NCBI GenBank assembly: GCA_022885665.1
Contig: JAGQDJ010000092.1
Location: 1 to 64,000, forward strand
Direction: 5' to 3'
DNA from: Triops longicaudatus
Taxonomy: Eukaryota > Arthropoda > Branchiopoda > Notostraca > Triopsidae
Length of the DNA stretch: 64,000 bases
Part shown: positions 1 to 6,895 of the stretch, one piece after another
Layout of the letters: each line of letters opens with the position of its first letter
Position numbering within the stretch: position 1 is the first letter of the stretch
Translations under genes and position numbers: made by a program
Notes under the pieces: model-generated
Told to the model about the DNA's origin: nothing
The model's input: only the letters and a program-made list of their open reading frames with translations
Database searches by the model: none

Positions 1-330
1 ACCAAGTGTCAGTGCGGAAGCTGCAAGACGATACACAGATGGAAATGCCTCTCGGTAAGAGTACAGTTCTTGCACTAACCGTCTTGCTCTCTACCTGTGA
101 GGCAGACAGAAAGTTGTTACGCAACACCCCATAGGTCAGTTGTTCTGTATACATTGTGCCAACTACTAGATTATATGTGGTATATATGAATAAATATGAT
201 TCCTTATTTCATTTTAATCTTGCAATAAAAACCATTAATTCTTCTTCATATCCATTTTTTTACTTGGGGGGGCCAGACTTGCGTTTGGGGGGGCCGGGCC
301 CTCTTGGGCCCCCCCGACGGTACGGGCCTG
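1..330. mobile_element. Terminal part of a DNA transposon (hAT-like end), cut by the window edge
   Basis: The segment ends in a G/C-run palindromic stretch (about 265-330). Read on the minus strand it starts CAGGCCCGTACCGTCGGGG, the kind of CAGGCCCGTA terminus seen on hAT-type elements. Just inside are two polyadenylation-like signals (near 192 and 224) and an open frame from 3 to a TAG at 132-134, about 43 codons with no recognised domain. I infer the 3' end of an element transcribed on the plus strand. The other end and its target duplication lie outside the window, so the superfamily is tentative. Confidence 0.45.
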
Positions 331-1247
331 AGTAATAGAAGCAAATAAATTAACGTTGTTCCAAAGATTCACAGGTATTGGTATTGGATTTTTGTTTGTT
401 CTTTGCTGACGTATTTATTTTCACGAAAGATAAAACTTATTGCAGGATGCACAACACATGATGCACTCGACATATTTCCTGAACGTTTCGACACTATAGC
501 TTATGGTTAGACTATCGTAGTCATGTTTTGTAATAATGTGACGAGGGACACATTAGTTCACTAGCACCAAGCTTCAATGGTCAATTTCAATGGTCAACTT
601 CCGTGTTCCAGCCAAACAAAAACTTCACTGGGGTGTAATTGACCTTTGCAATTTACTTAAGCACACACAACAAATACATAATAATACACAAGAATGTAAA
701 ATAACACTAAATAAAACCAAGGACTTAGAATCAGCCAACGGGAGTTTGTTCTTTTTTTCAGCCAGGGCACACCTTTTGGGCGGTTTCAAACGAAAAGAAG
801 AACCAACAACAGAAAACTGTCTTTATTGTCCAATTCCTCCTCTACTACATAACAGTCGCGTTAACCAGAAATTTTCTCGCTTGTTGCAAAATAGCTAGGT
901 TACGTTTGCTATTTAATAACTTCAATGTAGAACTCCCAATTTTTATTCAAGAAACCCCATTCTAATAAATCTCGGGATCAATGACGTCGAGCACAAAATA
1001 CCCGCCGGCGGTGAGCCAGTCCGCCCATAACAATAAAAGCAAAGATTTAAAAACAAACAAACAGATAACACAAATCGATCAGTTAAAGCAAGGATGAGAC
1101 TGACACACTAAAGAGAGCAAATGCGAATTATTCGAACCCCACCAGCATTTCGCGAAAACAAACATTCCCAATTATGTAATGATGGTAAGAATATTGTATA
1201 AGTCAACTAGGATTTAACGAAATATTAGTTGATAATAGTCTTGTTTA
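331..1247. other. Intergenic or upstream sequence, no gene recognised
   Basis: No recognisable coding homology. A 102-codon open frame at 590-898 resembles no known family and has no supporting context. A good splice-donor match (ATG|GTAAGA, intron from 1184) lies 64 bp before the retrotransposon target site. Without the element, the intron from this donor to the acceptor at 6703 would be about 87 bp, close to the 49-64 bp introns of the downstream sushi gene. The frame leading into this donor is phase 1, as needed, but encodes no signal peptide. Confidence 0.4.
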
Positions 1248-1251
1248 ATAC
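1248..1251. repeat. Target-site duplication ATAC, left flank
   Basis: ATAC directly before the left LTR is repeated directly after the right LTR. This fixes both element ends. Confidence 0.75.
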
Positions 1252-1623
1252 AGTTAAGTTTCACAACTTTACTTTGGATTGGTAGCGTAATGATTTGATT
1301 TATTGAGTACATACACACAAATGAACACAGGACACAAAACAAACGAAACACAAGTAGTCTTTACTGTCCACTACAGTATTCGACTTACAAGCCTCGTGAC
1401 TAACTCAACTCGACTAACTAACAGACTAACTCAACTAACTTAACAGACTCAACCAACTCTTCGCGATACTTTCGCTTCTTATACTAAAGATTACCCTTGA
1501 CCTTGAAATACTTGTACCTAACCTTTACCTTGCATTCTTTGCTTGCCATCATAATAACGAAAACCTATAAACTTGTCCCTAACCTTAACCTTACATTCAG
1601 TCAAGGATTATGAAAACCTATCA
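1252..1623 (-). repeat. 3' LTR of the Ty3/gypsy element
   Basis: 372 bp. Read on the minus strand it begins TGATAGGTTTTCATAATCC and ends in ...CTTAACT. The matching end of the other LTR is ...CTTAACA, so the terminal base has changed here. Relative to the other LTR it lacks 7, 1 and 2 bp at three places. Confidence 0.95.
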
Positions 1624-1634
1624 TTCTCCACCAC
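1624..1634 (-). other. Polypurine tract of the retrotransposon
   Basis: On the minus strand a short, mostly purine run, GTGGTGGAGAA, abuts the 3' LTR start TGATAGG. This is the normal site for plus-strand DNA priming. Confidence 0.55.
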
Positions 1635-1699
1635 TATAATCAAATACTATTTGACTTGCAATTGGAAATGAAACAAAAGGGAATAATAGCCCAACACTA

Positions 1700-1972
1700 T
1701 TAATCTAGCACATAATTAAATAAGCGCACATTTCTTTTTCGTATACGGCCTCTGGAACTCCGATTTTCCATTGACAGCTCACCCACAGAATCTCTGTCAT
1801 TCTTGTCATCCTCTTCATCAAGCCTGGTGTTAGTTTCCACTTCGTCTCCGTCTTCTTCATTTAGTCTGGTAAATGTTTCCAAGTCATCTTCGGCTTCTTC
1901 TTTGTCTAACCTGCTACATGTTTCCAAACCATCTTCAGCTTCTTCTTCTTCAGCATGGGAGATTGGACGCAC
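1700..1972 (-). CDS. Acidic C-terminal tail ORF of the retrotransposon pol
   Basis: 90 codons in the same frame as the RNase H-integrase ORF, separated from it only by the TAA near 1991 and a few open codons. The protein is strongly acidic and holds about three imperfect copies of a ~15-residue unit (LETCSRLDKEEAEDD, LETFTRLNEEDGDE, VETNTRLDEEDDKND). It ends with a basic RIRKRNVRL stretch and FNYVLD. The shared frame and shared orientation suggest it is, or was, the tail of the pol polyprotein. Whether the TAA is a real end, a readthrough site or a mutation cannot be told from one copy. Confidence 0.6.
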   Translation of the reverse strand: MRPISHAEEEEAEDGLETCSRLDKEEAEDDLETFTRLNEEDGDEVETNTRLDEEDDKNDRDSVGELSMENRSSRGRIRKRNVRLFNYVLD

Positions 1973-1990
1973 ACCATCACACGTTTTTCT

Positions 1991-3919
1991 TTAATTTGAA
2001 CCATGAACCAACTTTTTCACTCGACCACGCTGAATTACGTAATCAGGCCGCATGATTTTAACGATTTGAAAAGGACCTTCAGCACGCTTTGCCAGTTTAG
2101 GTGTTAAGCCTCTTTTCACTTGATGAACCTTAAGAAAGACTTGATCTCCAATGTGGAAGTTACCTTGCTCGGTAATACGGGCGCGTGTTGATTGATTTTG
2201 TTGGCTAATTGCGTCTAGAGCTTTTTTTCGTAAATGCTCTTGTGTTTTCCGTAAACGACGTAAAAACACTTCAAACGAGGGCTGCATTTCAATGTTCACC
2301 AACTCTGCTTCGTCCTCCAACTCGCTGACAATTGGTGCTCGCAAATTTCTGCCAAAAACAAGTTCTGCTGGTGCCAATCCCGTTGTGGAATGGATGGCGG
2401 TACGGTAAGCAAACAAAACAGCTGGTAACCACTCATCCCAGTCTTTTTGATCAACCTTCACATACTGTGTTAACATTTGACACAAGGTACGATTAAATCG
2501 CTCGGTCTGACCGTTACAAGCTGGATGATAGGGAGTTGTTCGTAATTTCGTAATACCTAACTTTTTACATAGGATTTGTACAACTTTAGATTCGAAATTT
2601 GTTCCTTGGTCTGTTAACAGGGTTTTGGGAATTCCAAATCGACTTACATACTCCAAGAGATATCGACTAACAGTCTCAGCAGTTTGATCAGGGATTGCAT
2701 ACACTTCAACCCATTTGGAAAATAAATCAGAAATTACAAGGCAGTAACGATTCCCGGCTTGTGACCTTCCTAATGACAAAATGTCCATCGAAATTCGATT
2801 GAAGGGCTCACCAATTACAGAAATTCCTTTCAGGGCTTCTCGGAATAGTCTAGTGTCACTCTTTGTCTCTAGACATTTTTGACAACTTTGACAATACTTC
2901 GTAACATTCTTTTTTACATTGTACCAAAAATATTGGGGTAAAACTCGAGCTAGTGTCTTTTTGACTCCCAGATGTCCTGCAGCAGGAACATCGTGAGCCA
3001 GCTTCAGTATTTTTGGTCGTAAATTGGGAGGAACAACTTCTTGGGGTTTCTTCACATCTGCACCATTGATACGATATACTTTCGAATCTTTAACAAAATA
3101 CTTTGCAGTGTCATTCAAGTAAAACTTAATCTCTTTGTCTAAGCTTTCGGGAACTGTCATGGTTTCTTTCTTCGACTTTTGCAAATAACGCACAAACCAC
3201 GCGAAATCTTTTTCAATGTTATTCTCAGTTACAACAGCTACACGACATTGACGAGACAATGCATCGGCATGTGGAATGTCTTTGCCCGCACGGTGTTTAA
3301 CTTCGAAATCATACTGCCCTAACCACAAGACCCAACGTGCTAATCTTGGTGATCTTCCACCCAGCGATCGCCAATATTTCAACGCCTGGTGGTCGGTATA
3401 GACTACGAACTGTCTCCCAAGGAGGAAATGTCTAAACTTCTCCATGCCAGTCAACAAAGCCAAAAACTCTTGTTCGGTAGTAGAATAATTCTTTTCAGCA
3501 GGTTTCCACAAGCCTGACATAAATGAAATAGCATATTCTTTTTCGTCATCGTCTTGTTGGGAGAGAACAGCTCCCCAACCAGTCTGGCACGCATCGGTAG
3601 TTAAAATAAACCGGCGACTCAAGTCTGGGTTCCGCAATATGGGTTCGGAACATAATATGTTCTTTAACTTCGAAAACGCAACCTCACAGTCATCACTCCA
3701 TTCAAACGACACCGTCTTCTTAGTCAAATTAGTCAAAGGCTCAGCAATTTGAGCAAACGAAGGCACGAAATGTCGGTAGTACCCACACAATCCAACAAAT
3801 TGTCTTACTTGCCTAACATTTGTAGGCTTAACCCAACGTCTGATTACTTCTGTTTTCAAACTAGCTGGACGCACCTTCCTATAGCTCACCAAATGACCCA
3901 AAAATTCAACCTCTTCCAC
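1991..3919 (-). CDS. pol: Retrotransposon RNase H and integrase
   Basis: 642 codons. It begins in the last part of the reverse transcriptase (EVEFLGH) and passes through the connection region. RNase H follows, with LTTDAC at about residue 107 and YTDHQALKYW at about 174. Next come the integrase HHCC zinc finger (H309, H316, C343, C346) and the integrase core with D379, D437 and E473 (TDQGTNF, GQTERFN). The C-terminal GPF-type module is GPFQIVKI. No chromodomain was recognised. The catalytic residues are intact. The frame differs from the upstream RT ORF, which it overlaps at 3886-3919, so a frameshift separates the two halves of pol. Confidence 0.95.
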   Translation of the reverse strand: MEEVEFLGHLVSYRKVRPASLKTEVIRRWVKPTNVRQVRQFVGLCGYYRHFVPSFAQIAEPLTNLTKKTVSFEWSDDCEVAFSKLKNILCSEPILRNPDLSRRFILTTDACQTGWGAVLSQQDDDEKEYAISFMSGLWKPAEKNYSTTEQEFLALLTGMEKFRHFLLGRQFVVYTDHQALKYWRSLGGRSPRLARWVLWLGQYDFEVKHRAGKDIPHADALSRQCRVAVVTENNIEKDFAWFVRYLQKSKKETMTVPESLDKEIKFYLNDTAKYFVKDSKVYRINGADVKKPQEVVPPNLRPKILKLAHDVPAAGHLGVKKTLARVLPQYFWYNVKKNVTKYCQSCQKCLETKSDTRLFREALKGISVIGEPFNRISMDILSLGRSQAGNRYCLVISDLFSKWVEVYAIPDQTAETVSRYLLEYVSRFGIPKTLLTDQGTNFESKVVQILCKKLGITKLRTTPYHPACNGQTERFNRTLCQMLTQYVKVDQKDWDEWLPAVLFAYRTAIHSTTGLAPAELVFGRNLRAPIVSELEDEAELVNIEMQPSFEVFLRRLRKTQEHLRKKALDAISQQNQSTRARITEQGNFHIGDQVFLKVHQVKRGLTPKLAKRAEGPFQIVKIMRPDYVIQRGRVKKLVHGSN

Positions 3920-4887
3920 AAAAACTTACATTTCAATGGATTCAACTTAATTCCACTGCTTGACAATCTACTCAGTACCGCACGCACGTCTTGTACATGC
4001 TGCTCGAATGTTCCGCTAAAAACAAGAACATCGTCCAAATAAACGAGAGCAAAACGCCAATTTACATCATGTAAATCTTGATTCATCAATCTCTGAAACG
4101 TACTCGGTGCATTACACAGACCAAAGGGTAGCACCTTAAACTGAAACAAGTCTTCTCCAGTAGTAAAAGCTGTTACTTCTTTTGACCCATCTTCCATAGG
4201 GACTTGCCAATAACCGCTTTTCTGATCTAAGCTTGTAAACCAACGAGCTGACCCTACCGTCCGGATTAAATCATCTATCCTTGGCAACGGGTGACTGTCT
4301 TTCTTGGTTACTTCATTAACCTTCCTAAAATCCACACAAAAACGATAAGCCCCGTCTTTCTTTTTTACTAATACAATTGGACTCGCCCATGGTGAATTAC
4401 TAGGCTCAGTAATGTCATTTTCTAACATATCTTGAATCTGGCTTTGGACAACTTCTTTTAAATGAATGGAAAGCCTGTAGGGATTTTGCTTAATTGGACT
4501 ACCCCTAGTTTCTATTTTATGGCTTACACCTTTCACTTTACCAACCTGACCTTCGGCATCAAACACCTCTTTGAATTCACTTAAAAGAGATTTAACAACA
4601 TCTAATTCTCCGTTTTTTAAATGCGATAGCTCTGGCATCCACTCGTCACCTACTTTCTTTCTTTCTGTTGGGGGAAGTACTTCATCTGATAATAACGCTA
4701 TCGACACTTCTCCTAAGGCTTCACCTTCTTCTAACCTAATAGGTTGATCACCAACATTACATACTAACACGGGTACGCAACCAGATGTTTCTGCTACACA
4801 GGCCCTAGCTACAAATACCCCATTTTGTTGCAGTGAAGAACTAGGTTCGACAAACATCGTTTCACCGCTAACCAGCCTACGATTCAT
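3886..4887 (-). CDS. pol: Retrotransposon reverse transcriptase
   Basis: 333 codons covering the fingers, palm and thumb of a Ty3/gypsy RT. Visible motifs are SPWASPIVLVKKKDG near residue 165, FTSLDQKSGYWQ with the first catalytic Asp at 221, LPFGLCNAPSTFQ near 253, and the YLDD box at 283-286. The ORF ends just after KCKFLW in a shifted frame within a short T run, where the downstream ORF takes over. It is in the same frame as gag-protease, separated by a single TAG and 12 open codons. Confidence 0.95.
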   Translation of the reverse strand: MNRRLVSGETMFVEPSSSLQQNGVFVARACVAETSGCVPVLVCNVGDQPIRLEEGEALGEVSIALLSDEVLPPTERKKVGDEWMPELSHLKNGELDVVKSLLSEFKEVFDAEGQVGKVKGVSHKIETRGSPIKQNPYRLSIHLKEVVQSQIQDMLENDITEPSNSPWASPIVLVKKKDGAYRFCVDFRKVNEVTKKDSHPLPRIDDLIRTVGSARWFTSLDQKSGYWQVPMEDGSKEVTAFTTGEDLFQFKVLPFGLCNAPSTFQRLMNQDLHDVNWRFALVYLDDVLVFSGTFEQHVQDVRAVLSRLSSSGIKLNPLKCKFLWKRLNFWVIW

Positions 4888-4923
4888 AAATGGTCGCTTA
4901 ATCGTAGCGGTTACAAAAGTTTC

Positions 4924-6207
4924 CTAGTTGGCTTCAATAATGGTAGCTGTTCGAAGTTCTACAACTCCACTAAACTTACAATCTTCAACAAGCTTACCAT
5001 TTAACTTTAACGTGCTTTTACCGAAATCTAAAACTGCCGAACACTGTTTAAGAAAGTCCATCCCTAAGATTACTTCGTCTGTACAATCAACAACTAAAAC
5101 ATCTAACACAGTTCTGTTCGCTTTTTCCCATGCAAGTTCAATCCTAGTTTCGCCTACTGTACTTAGTTCTAGGCCTCGATTCGCAGTAGCTACCCTACGA
5201 CTAGTAGGTTCAACTTGTAACTCGGGTAACCTATCTGCAACCATAGTACTAACTAAAGAACAATGACTACCCGTATCAATTACCGCAGAACAAGTAAATC
5301 CGCTGACTAAAACTTTTAACATAGGGCACGACTCAACAACAACTCGCCTAGCTACTGACTGTGAAAGTCTTTCGGAACAATTCTTGCTTATATGTCCTAT
5401 CTTCTGACAATTTCGGCATTTTGTTCGACACTCAGACGAAACATGCCCCTTTAACGTGCAACTACCACAGACCAAAGTGCAATCCTTTCTAAAGTGACCC
5501 GTCTTCTTACACCCAAAACATTTACCTCTTTGGTTACTACTGCGGAATTCGGGTTGCATCTTGCTGGACTGTCCATTGGATTCTTTACCACTGACCTGAA
5601 TTTGTCGACTCGGGATAGGTTTTGGCTGCACCGACTGCCGAACGACTTCTCGGGACATTCGCATGACGTTTAGCTTTTCCACGAGACCAGGTAACGTCTT
5701 GATTTGGGCATCGTAGAATAGGGTCTGCCAGTTGACAGGTAAACCTCTAACGAACTGCTCCATTACAAACCGCTCCACTGTAGCGTCGTCTGCAATCTCC
5801 GGATTGGCTGCTTTGAAGAGACGCTTCAAGTCGCTACCATAAGCATGAGCTGATTCCGTTTTCGACAGTTTTCGATTATAAAATTCCGTCAGGTGCAGTC
5901 TTCTAGACTCCGCTGGCTGGAAAACATCTTGTAGTGCTGCTACTAATTCAGAATAGGAGGATGGCTGGACGGCTAAGTTGTCGAGAGCTCCTTCCGCATC
6001 ACCGACTATCAACGCGGGTAAAATCCGGAAACAGGCGGCATCGGACCACGAAATGGCAGTAGCTACTCGTCGAAATTTTGTCATGAACTTGCCAAAATCC
6101 GATGTCCCGTCAAATTTGTGTGCGATCACGATAGACTTTGTATTTGACATGTTTTCAAATTCGTAAAGTCCTTCTTCGTAGAACGGCAACTTTTTCCACA
6201 GTTTCAC
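4924..6207 (-). CDS. gag: Retrotransposon Gag and aspartic protease
   Basis: 427 codons. An alpha-helical Gag capsid-like region (about residues 25-190) is followed by three CCHC zinc knuckles at about 230-243, 247-260 and 264-277 (for example CFGCKKTGHFRKDC), which bind the element RNA. A retropepsin-like protease with the active-site triad DTG at 311-313 comes next, with a later ILGMDFL motif. The first Met gives a 19-residue leader before a second Met that starts MSNTKS, and either could be the true start. The ORF ends at an in-frame TAG, after which the frame stays open into RT. Confidence 0.93.
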   Translation of the reverse strand: MKLWKKLPFYEEGLYEFENMSNTKSIVIAHKFDGTSDFGKFMTKFRRVATAISWSDAACFRILPALIVGDAEGALDNLAVQPSSYSELVAALQDVFQPAESRRLHLTEFYNRKLSKTESAHAYGSDLKRLFKAANPEIADDATVERFVMEQFVRGLPVNWQTLFYDAQIKTLPGLVEKLNVMRMSREVVRQSVQPKPIPSRQIQVSGKESNGQSSKMQPEFRSSNQRGKCFGCKKTGHFRKDCTLVCGSCTLKGHVSSECRTKCRNCQKIGHISKNCSERLSQSVARRVVVESCPMLKVLVSGFTCSAVIDTGSHCSLVSTMVADRLPELQVEPTSRRVATANRGLELSTVGETRIELAWEKANRTVLDVLVVDCTDEVILGMDFLKQCSAVLDFGKSTLKLNGKLVEDCKFSGVVELRTATIIEAN

Positions 6208-6298
6208 AGGCTCCAGTTTCGTTTTCGACTAACCTCTGTTCATTTGGCAGCTTCAACTCTTTTATCACTACTCAAAAATCACGTATACCTCCGCTGAA

Positions 6299-6680
6299 TG
6301 TTAAGTTTCACAACTTTACTTTGGATTGGTAGCGTAATGATTTGATTTATTGAGTAATGAGTACATACACACAAATGAACACAGCACACAAAACAAACGA
6401 AACACAAGTAGTCTTTACTGTCCACTACAGTATTCGACTTACAAGCCTCGTGAACTAACTCAACTCGACTAACTAACAGACTAACTCAACTAACTTAACA
6501 GACTCAACCAACTCTTCGCGATACTTTCGCTTCTTATACTAAAGATTACCCTTGACCTTGAAATACTTGTACCTAACCTTTACCTTGCATTCTTTGCTTG
6601 CCATCATAATAACGAAAACCTATAAACTTGTCCCTGACCTTAACCTTACACATTCAGTCAAGGATTATGAAAACCTATCA
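6299..6680 (-). repeat. 5' LTR of the Ty3/gypsy element
   Basis: 382 bp, starting TG and ending CA on the element strand. It is about 99% identical to the other LTR outside three short indels. It would hold the element promoter. No TGG-type primer-binding site is seen right after its end, where the minus-strand sequence reads TTCAGCGGAGGTATACG. Confidence 0.95.
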
Positions 6681-6684
6681 ATAC
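6681..6684. repeat. Target-site duplication ATAC, right flank
   Basis: Matches 1248-1251. It is followed by the tail of a host intron (TTGATTCATTCAG) and the sushi exon. Confidence 0.75.
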
Positions 6685-6703
6685 TTATACTTGATTCATT
6701 CAG

Positions 6704-6895
6704 CTCGTTTGTGTGGATTCCCGGGTAAACCAACGAACGGCGACTTCGCACCCCGAAAGCAATTCTATGAACAAGGAGAACACGTGACGTATACTTGCAA
6801 CAATGGATATTATTCCAAGGTGGAAAACCGGGACGTCAACGAAGACAAGAGGTTTTGCCAGAGCCACGGAGTTTGGAATGGAACGGTTCCAACTT
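6704..6895 (+). CDS. Sushi gene exon: sushi domain 1
   Basis: The acceptor TTCATTCAG precedes CT CGT TTG TGT. It encodes CGFPGKPTNGDF, YTCNNGYY and RFCQSHGVWNGTVPT, a classic sushi pattern. Donor choices are 6896 (GTAATA, phase 1, symmetric exon, last Cys codon broken) or 6921 (GTAATG, keeps the Cys but leaves phase 2, out of frame with the next exon and a 38-bp intron). Frame logic favours 6896; domain logic favours 6921. A small mutation here is possible. Confidence 0.65.

Larger units (their letters stand above)
1252..6680 (-). mobile_element. Full-length Ty3/gypsy LTR retrotransposon
   Basis: A complete element on the minus strand. It has two direct LTRs (1252-1623 and 6299-6680), a 4-bp target duplication ATAC on both sides (1248-1251 and 6681-6684), gag with three CCHC zinc knuckles, an aspartic protease, reverse transcriptase, RNase H and integrase, in that order. 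The order RT-RNaseH-integrase makes it Ty3/gypsy, not Copia. No envelope gene is visible. The LTRs differ by only about three substitutions and three small indels over roughly 370 bp, so the insertion is recent. The reading frame is nevertheless interrupted three times: an in-frame TAG near 4924, a frame change near 3915, and an in-frame TAA near 1991. It lies in the first intron of the sushi receptor gene, in the opposite orientation. Confidence 0.97.

Noticed and set aside
590..898. 102-codon open frame on the plus strand
   Set aside because: Low-complexity mixed sequence with no similarity recognised and no promoter or splice support.
1120..1183. Short exon-like frame (MRIIRTPPAFRENKHSQL...) ending in a phase-1 donor, as a first exon of the sushi gene
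   Set aside because: Phase and intron length fit, but it has no signal peptide, unlike the paralog exon, and an in-frame stop lies just upstream; support is too thin to call it coding.
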